DNA of 64,000 nucleotides from Shuttleworthella satelles DSM 14600 (lineage in GTDB: Bacteria > Bacillota > Clostridia > Lachnospirales > Lachnospiraceae): contig NZ_GG665867.1 in assembly GCF_000160115.1 (NCBI RefSeq), positions 124,001-188,000 of the forward strand, written 5' to 3'. This document shows, in pieces, positions 40,747 to 50,544 of this stretch; positions within the stretch are counted from its first letter, which is position 1; each line of letters begins with the position of its first letter. The notes below the pieces were generated by a model. That model was given only the letters and a program-made list of their open reading frames with translations. It made no database searches and was not told where the DNA came from. A program made the position numbers and the translations under genes.

Positions 40747-42546
40747 CTACAACTTCCTGCATTCTCCCCTGCGGATTCCATTCTCATTGAAGGCGTCCAC
40801 ACGGACGAAATACTCTCTTCCCTGAATCAAGGCACCGACCCGATGCGTCCCCGCCTCAAAGCAGAGCAGGCTGTGGTAGAGCTTATCCTCGGAATTGCCG
40901 AAGAGAATATTGTAGCCTAAGGCATCCTCCTGCTCTTTAATCGCAACCGTCATATCAATGTCAGAATCCCGGTGCGCTGTGAAGTCGGGCACCGCAGGTA
41001 TTTCTCCCTCTCCTCTTCCAAAAATACGGAGACCAGAGATGCAGGGAGCCTGATCGAAAGGCACCTGTATCTGACTGACGCGAACGTAGCGAAGTTGCAA
41101 TCCCTCCTCCCGAATCAGAAGGTCATGGGAAAGATCCGTCTTCGCCCGGCTCTTATCCTCAATGACAAACCAGTTCTCTCCATCCAGACTTCCCTCCAGT
41201 TTCCACTGCGTGACATGGTCTGCCTCATCAATATAGCGAGCCTGTGAGCCGGGATGAATCTGACCCGGGCAGGGAATATTAATCTTATCATCCGCAAAGT
41301 TGATCTGAATGGCATACACCTGGTAAATGCTGCCCAGATCCACTTGCAGCCACTCAGATCGGTCTGCGCTTTTGGCCTGCCACCAGCTTTTAGCGTTCTC
41401 CTCACAAGCTAGCTCCGCTCCATGTCCCTCGGTCGAGGATGAGGCACTGGCCCTCTTTCCCAAGCTTAAAAGCATCCAGTCCGGGTCCCTCCAGGGATCT
41501 TCAGCGGCGGCTTCAAGAGACATGGGCCAGTCCCCATAGCGCTGATTGCTAAAGAGCTGTCCATTTGCATCAAAGCCAGCCGGCCAGATGCCGATTCTTC
41601 GCTCGAAGTCATGGTTGGCAGAGATGCGCATCGTTGCCGTGTGCCAGTAAGCTCCTTTTTTGTCCCGCATAGTTGATCCATGTCCTGCCCCCGGCATAAA
41701 GCCGCCCGGCCGATAGGAGTAGGGATTGTTCTCTGCCAGCCAGAAAGGCCCCAGGGGATGATCAGCGACATAGACTCCGTCCGAATAAGTATTGTACTGG
41801 GTTCCCGGCGCCGCATACTGCAGGTAGTACCTATCCTGATAACGATCCATCCAGGCACCTTCAATGTAGGGCTTATCTGAGAGCATACCGCGGATCAACG
41901 GCTTAACTCCCTCCGGAATCTGATCCTCACAAACCCTACCATTTGCAATAAAGGCCTGATAGCGCCGCTCAATCTCTTCCTCTGAGGCTGGCAGCCTGCT
42001 GTTGTTCTCCCCCACCCGCTCATAGCCAATCGTCTCAGGATGTCCCTCAATCAGGGCGACCTTCTCTCCCATAGGCAGCATCGTCTTCGGGTCTAATTCC
42101 ACGCCATAGATCGGAGTGATATTGGAGCAGCCCCAGTAGAAGTAAACTCTTCCATCCTCATCAACAAAAAGATTGGGATCCCAAAATGGGAAGCTCCCCT
42201 CCAGCTTCTCGTAGGGTCCTTCTAAGATGTTCTTCGTTCTCCAGCGGTCGCAGTTCTTCTCCCGATTGGATGCGCAGAAGTAGACATAGTCTCCCATAAC
42301 CCTCACATCCGGCGCATAGTCATAGAGGGGGAGCTCCTTGGGCAGGGAGTGATATTCCCAGTGGGCCAAATCCTCCGAGACAAGGACACCCAGGGACATG
42401 GAGGCGAAGATATAGTAGCGGCCACCAAATAAAATCATAGAAGGATCTGCTGCCTCCCGGCATATCTGAAGCAATCCTCGCTTGCGGGGGTCAGCATTGA
42501 ACTGATAGCGATAGTTGATATTTAAAGGATTACAGATATAGTGCAT
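40747..42546 (-). CDS. GH43-type glycoside hydrolase with discoidin-like domain
   Basis: About 599 residues; the start MHYICNPLNINYRYQFNAD follows GGAGGTGACC. The five-bladed propeller region (about 1-350) begins with AADPSMILFGGRYYIFASMS (catalytic-base type Asp), continues FWDPNLFVDEDGRVYFYWGC, and has PYIEGAWMDRYQDRYYLQYA with the acid-type Glu. Residues about 365-510 form an F5/8C (CBM32-like) domain (EWLQVDLGSIYQVYAIQINF, WKLEGSLDGENWFVIED, LRYVRVSQIQVPF). A fibronectin-like C-terminus follows. No signal peptide, so it acts in the cytoplasm on imported oligosaccharides, probably arabinosides, xylosides or galactosides. Transcribed with the GPH symporter. Confidence 0.88.
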   Translation of the reverse strand: MHYICNPLNINYRYQFNADPRKRGLLQICREAADPSMILFGGRYYIFASMSLGVLVSEDLAHWEYHSLPKELPLYDYAPDVRVMGDYVYFCASNREKNCDRWRTKNILEGPYEKLEGSFPFWDPNLFVDEDGRVYFYWGCSNITPIYGVELDPKTMLPMGEKVALIEGHPETIGYERVGENNSRLPASEEEIERRYQAFIANGRVCEDQIPEGVKPLIRGMLSDKPYIEGAWMDRYQDRYYLQYAAPGTQYNTYSDGVYVADHPLGPFWLAENNPYSYRPGGFMPGAGHGSTMRDKKGAYWHTATMRISANHDFERRIGIWPAGFDANGQLFSNQRYGDWPMSLEAAAEDPWRDPDWMLLSLGKRASASSSTEGHGAELACEENAKSWWQAKSADRSEWLQVDLGSIYQVYAIQINFADDKINIPCPGQIHPGSQARYIDEADHVTQWKLEGSLDGENWFVIEDKSRAKTDLSHDLLIREEGLQLRYVRVSQIQVPFDQAPCISGLRIFGRGEGEIPAVPDFTAHRDSDIDMTVAIKEQEDALGYNILFGNSEDKLYHSLLCFEAGTHRVGALIQGREYFVRVDAFNENGIRRGECRKL

Positions 42547-42579
42547 GGTCACCTCCATTCTTCCATTTGCTGAGCCACA

Positions 42580-44091
42580 TTACACCTGACCGGGATCTCC
42601 TTTATGCAACTGCTCTGTGTAAAATTTTTCCTGCATCTGTGCCTTCTTCTGCGCGATTCTCTTCTGTACCTCAACCATCTGGCTCTTGCCCAGCTTACAG
42701 CTGCGCATGGCGATAAGTGTACAGAGGAATCCCAGAATGGCCAATCCATGGCGAAGGAACATGGAGATTCCCAGGACTCCCGGAGTCATCGGATCCGTTG
42801 GCTGCGGCATAGTGCTTGTATACCCGATCAAGGCCACACAACCTGTCGCAATCGCTGCTGAAAAAGAAGATACCAGCTTATCTACAAGGCTGTATGTACC
42901 GGTGACAACAGCCGGAATATACTTGCCGCTTCGATCCAATTCAAAATCAATAATATCTGCCATGAACGCAGCATTTGCCGTTGTAATCCCCATAGCAAAG
43001 CCATTCGTCAGGAAAGTCAGAATGACAAAGAGACATTTAAAGATCATCTGTTGGGAAATCACCCGCGTCCCCACCGTCATATAGGTGGCAACGAAGAAGA
43101 CGATCATTGCGATATTAGCCAGAATACAGACCCGCGTCCAGGTAATGATGGACTCCTTATTACCGTGCTTGCCGGCATAGTGCGCTCCATACATGGCAAA
43201 GAGGATGGAAGGAAGCATCCCGATCACGCCCAGGGTGGTTGCAAGTCCCATATCTCCAATCAGAATACCGTTAACCATGGTTCCCACAATAGAGACAGAA
43301 GCTGCCTGCTGGGCGATCTTGTCAGAGGAGGCAGAGATGATGTAGCTCTGCAGAGGTTTGTTGTGTCCCAGAACATCCAGCATATCCTTAAGTCTAAGTT
43401 TCTCTGTCTTTCCGATTCCCTTGAAGTTTTCCGGTTTATCATAGGCGGAGATGCCGATGCAGACCAGGGCAACCCCAACGAAGGAGATGGCAACGCAGAG
43501 CCAGGTAACCGCATTCAGGAAATTCTGATTGAACTTGCCTCCCATTGCCGGCAGAATTCTGGTATAAACCACAATATTTAAAGCCATAGGAGTGAGATAG
43601 TTGAGTACAGTCTGCCACACGCCGACCGTGGGACGCTGTCTGGGGTCATTGGTCATCAGGGCGGGCAGGGTCTGTGCCGTCATATTGACAATGGTATAGC
43701 CGATAACATAGAGCATATAGAAAGCCAGGAATACCGGTATCCCGTGACCCTTGCCGGAAAAGAAATGAAAAAGGCAGAGCAGACCCGTACTCTGAATTGT
43801 CCAGCCGATCAGCATCAGGGGCCGGACCTTGCCAAAGGGTGACTGAAAGCGATCATAGACGAAGGCCAACAGCGGATCTGTGATCGCATCAAAGATCCGT
43901 GTAAAAGTCAAAAGCCCTCCGACCACAAGCGTTGCGATCCCATAACCGATACTGGCAGAGTAGCTCGATAATCCGATCAAAAAATAGACTGCCATTCCGT
44001 TGAACGCATTAAAGGCCACCAAAATGATCTGCCAGAGCTTGGCTCTTCTGTACTGAACTCCATCCACCTGGCTCTGTGATAGCTTCTCCAT
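42580..44091 (-). CDS. GPH-family sugar:cation symporter
   Basis: About 503 residues with 12 hydrophobic segments; the start MEKLSQSQVDGVQYRR follows GGGAGGTAGGAACA. Glycoside-pentoside-hexuronide family pattern: RIFDAITDPLLAFVYDRFQS, FGKVRPLMLIGW, and the central cytoplasmic loop. It imports a glycoside or oligosaccharide with sodium or protons. It lies 33 bp upstream of the GH43 gene on the same strand, so the two form an uptake-and-cleavage unit. The AraC-type regulator is divergent. Confidence 0.9.
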   Translation of the reverse strand: MEKLSQSQVDGVQYRRAKLWQIILVAFNAFNGMAVYFLIGLSSYSASIGYGIATLVVGGLLTFTRIFDAITDPLLAFVYDRFQSPFGKVRPLMLIGWTIQSTGLLCLFHFFSGKGHGIPVFLAFYMLYVIGYTIVNMTAQTLPALMTNDPRQRPTVGVWQTVLNYLTPMALNIVVYTRILPAMGGKFNQNFLNAVTWLCVAISFVGVALVCIGISAYDKPENFKGIGKTEKLRLKDMLDVLGHNKPLQSYIISASSDKIAQQAASVSIVGTMVNGILIGDMGLATTLGVIGMLPSILFAMYGAHYAGKHGNKESIITWTRVCILANIAMIVFFVATYMTVGTRVISQQMIFKCLFVILTFLTNGFAMGITTANAAFMADIIDFELDRSGKYIPAVVTGTYSLVDKLVSSFSAAIATGCVALIGYTSTMPQPTDPMTPGVLGISMFLRHGLAILGFLCTLIAMRSCKLGKSQMVEVQKRIAQKKAQMQEKFYTEQLHKGDPGQV

Positions 44092-44343
44092 TGTTCCTAC
44101 CTCCCTTTTCTTCGTTTGTAAGTTTATAGCCGGGTATTCTCTACAAAAACACCCCAACCTGAACTCCCCAATCTGACACTCACGCTATTTCCCAAAATAT
44201 CTTTTTGTTCTCTTTCAGATACATGATATGATAGAAGTTCAAAGGGGCAAAGCTATTCATTCGGGAAAAATGATACTGATTCCGGGACTTCCTGACATCC
44301 CCTGGCACAAAATACGAAAAAGATCACTGAGGATTCACTACAA

Positions 44344-45603
44344 ATGGAAGATACACGGATCACAGCCACAGAGAAAAATCTGATTTTCCTGCACTCGGTC
44401 ATTCCGGCCGCAGAGAAATTCTATCTCTGGTGCTTTGGCCGGGATGGAAGGTGCCTTAGCTCCACCTGTCCCGCAGAGGTTCGCCCTCTCTTAGAGACTC
44501 TCTTTCGCAGCTTAGGCGGACTTGATCAGGCAGTCGCTTATGCCGCTTTGGACAAGAGGATTCCCCTGCTGATCAGTTCCTCCCTTGGCATGCAGTGGGC
44601 CGTCACCTGCGAGACAGAACGGGGATCCGATCTTCTCTTCGTTATGGGTCCCGTCTTCTACAGCAGTCCCCGCAAAGAGCAGATTCAGACCGCCATGCGC
44701 AGTCCTGATCATGGCGTCCGCCAGCTGCGGCTGGAAAGAATGCTCCTCTCCCATCTCTCCAGCTTGCCTGTCCTTCCCTACGCTGTCTTCATCCGCTACG
44801 TTATCATGGTCCATAATATGCTGACCAAAGAACAGCTGGACATCTCAGTCTTCCGTCCGAAAGGAAGTAAATGCCAGGAGCCCTCTCCCAGTCATAACCA
44901 CGACCGCAGCAAGATATACCTGGCAGAGCAGGCTCTGCTGAGAATGGTACGTGAAGGGGATATCAACTATGAGGGGTTTTTGATCCAGAGTCTTACCATG
45001 AGTTCCGGCGTTCCTCTGCCAGACGCCATACAGCAGACCAGGGCAAATATTATTATCTTTACCACCCTTGTCAGCCGCGCCGCCATGGAAGGAGGGCTTC
45101 ACCCGGAGATCGCCTATCCTCTAGGTGACTCATACATCGCCGCCGCCCTTAGAAGCAGGGACTTCGGAGAACTCAGCGCTCTAGCTGCGACCATGTACCA
45201 CGACTTTATTTGCCGGGTTCACCAGAACAAGACCAATCCTCATTACTCCACTGCCATCCAGAAATGCTGCGACTACATTGCTCTGAGCTTGGGCAAAGCC
45301 ATCCGGATCTCTGACCTGGCCGCCCTGACCGGCTACAGCAATTACTATCTGACAGAGAAATTCAAGAAGGAGACCGGACTTCCCCTCTTCCTTTACATCC
45401 GCCGGGCCAAGATTGCGCGGGCCAAGCTTCTTCTTGAGACCAGTGATCTGAGCGTCAGGAGCATCTCCGAGCAGCTGGCTTTCCGCACGCCCAACTATTT
45501 CATCAAATGCTTTCGGAATGAGGCGGGCACTACCCCCGCCCAGTACCGGAAACTGTATTCTGCACGCAGTTCCATTCATGGTAATCAGATGTTCGCGGAA
45601 TAA
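44344..45603 (+). CDS. AraC-family transcriptional regulator
   Basis: A 419-residue protein. The C-terminal 100 residues are a complete AraC domain: LGKAIRISDLAALTGYSNYY, LTEKFKKETGLPLFLYIRRA, KIARAKLLLETSDLSVRSIS and FIKCFRNEAGTTPAQYRKLY. The N-terminal 310 residues (sensor) do not match a family I can name. Divergent from the GPH-GH43 unit across 252 bp (44092-44343), so it probably controls it in response to the imported sugar. No cupin motif is evident. Confidence 0.9.
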   Translation: MEDTRITATEKNLIFLHSVIPAAEKFYLWCFGRDGRCLSSTCPAEVRPLLETLFRSLGGLDQAVAYAALDKRIPLLISSSLGMQWAVTCETERGSDLLFVMGPVFYSSPRKEQIQTAMRSPDHGVRQLRLERMLLSHLSSLPVLPYAVFIRYVIMVHNMLTKEQLDISVFRPKGSKCQEPSPSHNHDRSKIYLAEQALLRMVREGDINYEGFLIQSLTMSSGVPLPDAIQQTRANIIIFTTLVSRAAMEGGLHPEIAYPLGDSYIAAALRSRDFGELSALAATMYHDFICRVHQNKTNPHYSTAIQKCCDYIALSLGKAIRISDLAALTGYSNYYLTEKFKKETGLPLFLYIRRAKIARAKLLLETSDLSVRSISEQLAFRTPNYFIKCFRNEAGTTPAQYRKLYSARSSIHGNQMFAE

Positions 45604-45721
45604 ATCTCTGATTACTCATGGCATTGACCATTGCTGAAGAATGCCATCACAGCCTGCGCGATTATGGCTCACAAGCAATCAAAGCCTGTGAACACAATGT
45701 TGTAATCCCCTTCCTGATCCC

Positions 45722-45739
45722 GTATAAATAAAGTTGACA
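45722..45739 (+). repeat. 18-bp copy of the IS3-element end sequence
   Basis: GTATAAATAAAGTTGACA here is identical to 47006-47023, just inside the left end of the IS3-family element. The following bases diverge. It lies shortly before the IS30 remnant and may mark a decayed second insertion. Confidence 0.6.
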
Positions 45740-45779
45740 CTTTTCTGCACCGAAGAGAAACTTCTCGCTTTTCCAATCA

Positions 45780-46140
45780 ATCATTGCTCTATCGGTGCTG
45801 TACGGGCTGTCTTTGATCGTTTAGAGAGATGAATGGGAATCTTTCATTTCCAGGAGCAATTTCAAATATGTCTTGACTGACCTCGGAAGTGAATTGGTGA
45901 TCTGGAAACTTTAGAAACCCGAGTCGATGGTATCCAGTCTTCCAGCATCTACTTCTGTGATCCTATGAGAAGTGGTCAAAAGGGTGTCCTCGAACAGGCG
46001 CACACCATACTTCGAGATGTCCTGCTAAAAGGAGCCCGCATTGAATATCTCACGCAGACAGACGTAAAACGCATCGTAAACCATATGAACTCAACACCTA
46101 GAGCGAGTCTTAATAATCGCACGCCTTACGATGTCGCTTT
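45780..46140 (+). pseudogene. Degenerate IS30-family transposase remnant
   Basis: Conceptual translation with stops and frame changes gives the C-terminal third of an IS30-type DDE transposase: AVFDRLER, a damaged NGSEF region (reads with stop codons), SSSIYFCDPMRSGQKGVLEQ and NHMNSTPRASLNNRTPYDVA. The last 60 codons are open (from 45965). The left part of the gene is missing. The downstream end runs into the 3' end of the minus-strand MATE pseudogene near 46130, so one of the two was cut when they were joined. Inactive. Confidence 0.75.
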
Positions 46141-46998
46141 ATCAATTGGCCATGATTTTCTGAGCGCCATATAGGAAATCAAAAAGTTTGCAAGCCAGCC
46201 GGCCGGTACAGCAAGCCAGACAAACGCAATGCCAAAACGCGGTGCAAAGATCAAAGCAACCGACAAGCGAACAGCAAGGTTTACCATATTTGCAACGAGA
46301 AACGGACGCATGATCCCGAGTCCACGAATGACTCCGTCTGTTGCCATTTTGATACCCATGAAGATGAAAAAATAGCCGAGCCATCTCATATAATCACCGG
46401 ATACCTGATATGCGAGGGCCGTTCCATCTTTCCCCAGGAATAGCGAAGAGATTTGCGTGTGCAGTGTTTCAATGATTATAAAGGCAAGGATTGCAAAACA
46501 TATGTCTAATACCAGTGCAGCGTGGTAACCCTTTTTGATCCGCCCGGTTTTCCTTGCTCCAAGATTCTGGGAAACATATGGCGAAACGGCATTACCAATG
46601 GATACAAACATCAGTGAAAAAACATTCTCTACCCTCATCGTCGCCGCATAACCTGCAAGTGCCTGTGTTCCGAAGGGATTCACAACTGCCTGTACTATCA
46701 TCATACCGACTGACACTGTGGACTGCTGGAGAACCGACGGAACGGCAATTTGAAGCATTGAATGTAATTCCTGCCTGACAAACCAGTTAAAATGACCTTT
46801 ATATTGCCGAATCCGATAAACGAAAAGCAAAAGCGAAAATACTGCGGAAATTCCTTGCGCAATAAGGGTTGCAAGCGCTGCACCGAGCACGCCAAGACCA
46901 AGGCCGGCCACCATCCAAAGATCCATAAAAATATTTAAAACAGATGAGAATATCAGAAGGCCCAACGGAATTTTTGATTCTCCGATTGAAGTAAACAT
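46126..46998 (-). pseudogene. MATE transporter, C-terminal part, separated by an IS3 element
   Basis: Codes for about 290 residues from MFTSIGESKIPLGLLIFSSV through GLGVLGAALATLIAQGISAV and further membrane segments to the end. It is the downstream part of a MATE efflux gene whose first 156 codons lie at 48369-48836. The two fragments are in frame once the IS element and one copy of the 3-bp target duplication are removed, giving about 445 residues, the normal MATE length. The last residues (PIDKATS) may derive from the junction with the IS30 remnant. Without the element it could have been a working exporter of unknown substrate. Confidence 0.9.
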
Positions 46999-47076
46999 TG
47001 ATGCTGTATAAATAAAGTTGACATCTTATTCTCAAGGATTTCATTATAATTATAAGAGAATAAGGAGGCGTTTACG

Positions 47077-47415
47077 GTGGCAACTAACAGACAGTACGAT
47101 CAGGAGTACAAAATCCAGGCAGTTAAGCTGGCAAAAGAGATTGGCCAGGCAAAAGCTGCACGTGAACTAGGCATCCCCAAAAACACGCTCTATACATGGA
47201 TACGCGCTAATAGGCTCGGAAATCTGGATCTTGGAGCGGGATCCCAGACCCCCAAAAGTGCTATGACCCTGAATGAGGAGCTGATCACCTTACGTAAGCA
47301 GGTCAAAGATCAGGATAAGGAAATTCGCCGTCTTAAAGAAGAAAACGAGTTCCTGGAGGAAGCCAGCGCTTTTTTTGCCGCGAGCCGTCTGAAGTCAGCA
47401 AAAATGAAAGACTGA
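47077..47415 (+). CDS. IS3-family transposase OrfA
   Basis: A 112-residue protein. Helix-turn-helix: QEYKIQAVKLAKEIGQAKAA, RELGIPKNTLYTWIRANRLG. A leucine-zipper-type coiled coil follows (LITLRKQVKDQDKEIRRLKE, ENEFLEEASAFF). It binds the element's ends and, in the family, is fused to OrfB by a -1 ribosomal frameshift. A T7 run (GCTTTTTTTGCC at 47369-47380) within the coding end is a good slippery site; shifting there by -1 opens the OrfB frame without a stop. Confidence 0.9.
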   Translation: MATNRQYDQEYKIQAVKLAKEIGQAKAARELGIPKNTLYTWIRANRLGNLDLGAGSQTPKSAMTLNEELITLRKQVKDQDKEIRRLKEENEFLEEASAFFAASRLKSAKMKD

Positions 47416-47444
47416 AATATATCACTGTTAAGACAGAAGGCGGC

Positions 47445-48320
47445 ATGATTAAAGGGAAACTTACATTCTACTGTCGGATGCTCCATGTGAGCCGCCAGGC
47501 ATTCTATAAATACCTGCAACGTAAGGATCGGCCTTGGAAATATCAGAAGCTGGCCGATGCTATGCGGGATATCCTAAAGGAAGATGAATGTAATGATACC
47601 TATGGTCGTTCCAGGATGCGCGACGCTCTTCTGCAGAAGAAGCCGAAGGATATCGATATCCCGAGTGAGCGGACCGTCTATCGAGTAATGGAAGAAATCG
47701 GCATCAGTCATCGTCCAAAGCGTAAGCCAAATGGAATAACGAAAGCCGACAAGGCTGCTCGTAAATCGGATGATCTGCTCAAGCGGGATTTCAGGTCAAC
47801 AGAGCCACTGACAAAATGTGTTACGGACATAACCGAAATCAAGGCAAGTGATGGTAGACTCTATGTTTCTGCTATGTTTGACTGCTTCGATCTGGCTGTC
47901 TTAGGACTGGCAATGGCTACCAACATGAAGGCCCCGTTGTGTGCCCGAACCCTGAGGAATGCTCATAAGGCTTACCCGGAGATCAAGGTGCGATCTGCCA
48001 TAGCGATCGCGGAGTACAGTACACCAGTGATTGCTACCGTAGAGCCGTCCAGGACTGCCATATAACACAGAGCATGAACAGTGATGGTGGCCGTTGCCAT
48101 GATAATGCTCGTTGCGAGAGCATGTGGGCGAGAATGAAAATCTGAACTCTTATATGATCGCTATGATACCGAGAAGATGACTGTAACAGAGCTAAAAGAG
48201 CTTATCTGGCGTTACTACATGAGCTACTGGAATAACCGTCGAATCTGTTCCGCAAATGATGGCCTTCCACCCATGGTCAAGAGACAACAATACTATTCAT
48301 CTTTACAGGAATCAGCTTAG
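47445..48320 (+). pseudogene. IS3-family transposase OrfB, broken by two frame changes
   Basis: The intact part (to about 47990) shows the HTH_21 region (LHVSRQAFYKYLQRKDRPWK, YGRSRMRDALLQKKP) and the first DDE aspartate (VTDITEIKASDGRLYV). The frame then shifts: HSDRGVQYTSDCYRRAV and MNSDGGRCHDNARCESMWAR (second Asp and the Glu) are read in another frame from about 47996 to 48138, after which the original frame resumes (SELLYDRYDTEKMTVTELKE, YWNNRRICSANDGLPPMVKR) to a TAG at 48320. All catalytic residues are thus present in the DNA but not in one reading frame. The functional start would be the frameshift from orfA. Confidence 0.85.
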
Positions 48321-48368
48321 GGTTGTAAATCCTTGAGGAAAATCTGTCAACCATTATTGACAATATCA

Positions 48369-48836
48369 CATGGTTGAAAGTATGTTGTACATAAATAAAA
48401 AAGGGAATCCCACAAAATATACACGCAAATACAGCACTGCTTCATCCAGTATATCAGCAGGTGTTTCTAATAAGTTCATCATCAAATGAGAAAAACAAAA
48501 GCCAAAAGCGCCCAGGATTATACTTAGAAATAAAAAGCTAATCAATGATGTTGATACGATTGTTTTCATTTTGCTGTAATTTCTGGCGCCGAAATATCGA
48601 CTCACAAGCACACCCGCACCCACACCGGCACCTAGTGCCACACAAATAAAAACATTCGTAAGTGCGGCACAAGCACCAACAGCCGCAAGTGCTGAGGATC
48701 CAACAAACTGACCGACTATGATTGAATCCGTCATATTATATACTTGCTGAAAGAAGCTGCCGAGAATCAGGGGCATTGCAAAAACAGTCAGTGCTTTCAG
48801 TGGTGTGTCTGTGATTAAATACTCGTCTTTTGACAT
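48369..48836 (-). pseudogene. MATE transporter, N-terminal part, truncated by the IS3 element
   Basis: The first 156 codons of the gene continued at 46126-46998. MSKDEYLITDTPLKALTVFA, MPLILGSFFQQVYNMTDSII and GVGAGVLVSRYFGARN are the N-terminal MATE pattern. The reading ends FLFMYNILSTM followed by a stop contributed by the insertion sequence. The last ATG is the target duplication. Confidence 0.9.
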
Positions 48837-48954
48837 TATTATGTCCTTCTAAAATCTACTCAAAAGCTCCTTCTTTTGTCTCGTAGATTGTCTTCCTGTC
48901 AACCGGATAGACAGCAGACAGCCCTTGGTACTATTATTCTTCACTTCATTCTTT

Positions 48955-50208
48955 TCATCCATGCCGTCTTTCTTGAATCGGCGGCTCCTTTCCCATATAC
49001 TGAACCGCTATCCTGTTTTCCGGGTGAACATCAGTCAGATATAATATGATGAGGAATACCCATTCCAGAGGCTTCATCAAAATATAGACCAGATCCGCAA
49101 CCCAGCTCTTCCGGATCATTTTCGCAATTGGAAATCCATAGCGATCATAAAAAGCTCTTACCGCTTTATGAAAATGTGGCGTCTTCTCTTCCAACACCTG
49201 CTCGAAGGCATTTGCAACGCATAGCTGCCGGTTTACGATCACCGGATGCCCATGTCGAACGCCCATCCGGATCGGTTTCACAATCTTCTGATGACCACCT
49301 GCAGCCACCGTGCACAGGTAATGTTCATCGTGGAAGATATTCTGCGGTGCCTGCTTTGTGGAAAGTCTCCAGTCTGCAGTCTCCGTCCATGCCTTGATGA
49401 CTGAATCCGGAGCCTGTCCGAACAGCATAAGAATTGCGATGAGGATTCCAAGAAGAGGCAGTACCAGAATCAGCCCCCATAATGGCCAGAATGATGCTTT
49501 CGACAACAACCCGTCCATTGTATTTAAAATTCGGTTCTGGTGGATTTTCCTCTTTTCCATGGGGAGCACTTCCCACTCACGGACCCTTGCAAGAATCGTT
49601 CTTGCACACATCAGCACCAGACTAGCAGGCCAGATCAGAAGCATAAAAGCCAGATCATCACCTTGTACTCCAATGACCTGAACCGAAAATACAATCAGTT
49701 CAACAATACCAAGATACATGGCAGAGATAGATATGACCGCCATCAGCGGCGGCATTTTTTTCATTGGCCTGAAGCTCAGGTAGTAGTATCCGACAATCGC
49801 CAGAACAGCAATCAAGAAAATAATCGGCCAGGACCCAGTATATACCGGCGTATGCTTCTCCCCATTGGTAAGCTGAATCATCCAGTCCGACCCGGTCGCA
49901 CCAATAAGTCTCACATATATATATTCCAGAAGCATTACATACCATAGAGCCACCTGATCAACCTGCCATGCACACGGGCTCTCTTTGTTCATGGCAGCCA
50001 GGATCAGGTACGTGACTTCCATTACAAGGATCAGAAAGGGATAAAAAATGCATGCACTTACAACCAGCGAAAACAGGAAGGCTAACACAATCTCATCTGC
50101 CCGGACTTTACCTGATACCATAATCACCAGAAAAATTATGCATCCGACAACTATTGAGCATAGAACACTAAAGCGAAATGGATGTTCTTTTATTAGGGAC
50201 TTCAACAT
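48955..50208 (-). CDS. Polytopic membrane protein (DUF6688-like)
   Basis: A 417-residue protein with about seven hydrophobic segments in the first 270 residues and one near the C-terminus. The C-terminal region (QLCVANAFEQVLEEKTPHFH, KAVRAFYDRYGFPIAKMIRK, MKPLEWVFLIILYLTDVHPE, NRIAVQYMG) matches my memory of the DUF6688 family, found in Lachnospiraceae and elsewhere; no function is known. The soluble part KAWTETADWRLSTKQAP to HPVIVNRQ lies in a loop. Its start overlaps by a few bases with the end of a truncated reading frame (50202-50372), so an upstream partner gene may have been lost. Confidence 0.7.
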   Translation of the reverse strand: MLKSLIKEHPFRFSVLCSIVVGCIIFLVIMVSGKVRADEIVLAFLFSLVVSACIFYPFLILVMEVTYLILAAMNKESPCAWQVDQVALWYVMLLEYIYVRLIGATGSDWMIQLTNGEKHTPVYTGSWPIIFLIAVLAIVGYYYLSFRPMKKMPPLMAVISISAMYLGIVELIVFSVQVIGVQGDDLAFMLLIWPASLVLMCARTILARVREWEVLPMEKRKIHQNRILNTMDGLLSKASFWPLWGLILVLPLLGILIAILMLFGQAPDSVIKAWTETADWRLSTKQAPQNIFHDEHYLCTVAAGGHQKIVKPIRMGVRHGHPVIVNRQLCVANAFEQVLEEKTPHFHKAVRAFYDRYGFPIAKMIRKSWVADLVYILMKPLEWVFLIILYLTDVHPENRIAVQYMGKEPPIQERRHG

Positions 50209-50372
50209 ACGTTAATTCTCATCTTTCCATTATAGTTCATCAGATCCGACCAGTGATTCGCCGGATGGTAGTAATCAAAAAAGGCGATCTGTTCCAGTGA
50301 CTCTGCGCGCTGCTGATCCGTCAGTTTTGCCTTATACCTGGTGACTTCGTTTGCATCCGTATGCCAGCTCCC
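50202..50372 (-). pseudogene. C-terminal remnant of an unknown gene ahead of the DUF6688-like gene
   Basis: An open frame of 56 codons without a start codon, reading HTDANEVTRYKAKLTDQQRA, ESLEQIAFFDYYHPANHWSD and LMNYNGKMRIN, then TGA overlapping the start of the next gene. The overlap and sensible composition indicate the end of a former gene; the rest is not found upstream. Not recognised. Confidence 0.45.
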
Positions 50373-50544
50373 TCAATTTGGCCGTTGCTTGCTTATAATA
50401 TCAGTGCAGCGATAATCTTGCTCCTTAGTGTACCTCATCTATTCTCACAAGGGTATCATGATATCCAGGTTTTTGTTCGCATTGTAGGGTTACAATTGAT
50501 GTGAGACCATACGATATACAAAAAGCGGTTGAGCCTTTCAGATA

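Larger units (their letters stand above)
46999..48368 (+). mobile_element. IS3-family insertion sequence, 1370 bp, inserted in a MATE gene
   Basis: Ends begin with TGAT on both sides: left TGATGCTGTATAAATAAAG, right (reverse complement) TGATATTGTCAATAATGG. Both continue with TTGACA and, after a few bases, CTCAAGGATTT, giving terminal inverted repeats of roughly 40 bp with gaps. The flanks carry a 3-bp duplication CAT at 46996-46998 and 48369-48371. Length, TG...CA ends, 3-bp duplication and the orfA/orfB organisation are those of the IS3 family. orfB carries two frame changes, so the copy is probably immobile on its own. Confidence 0.9.

Noticed and set aside
45604-45721. Possible tRNA or att site next to the AraC gene
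   Set aside because: No cloverleaf could be drawn and no direct repeat pair was found at the other side of the island.
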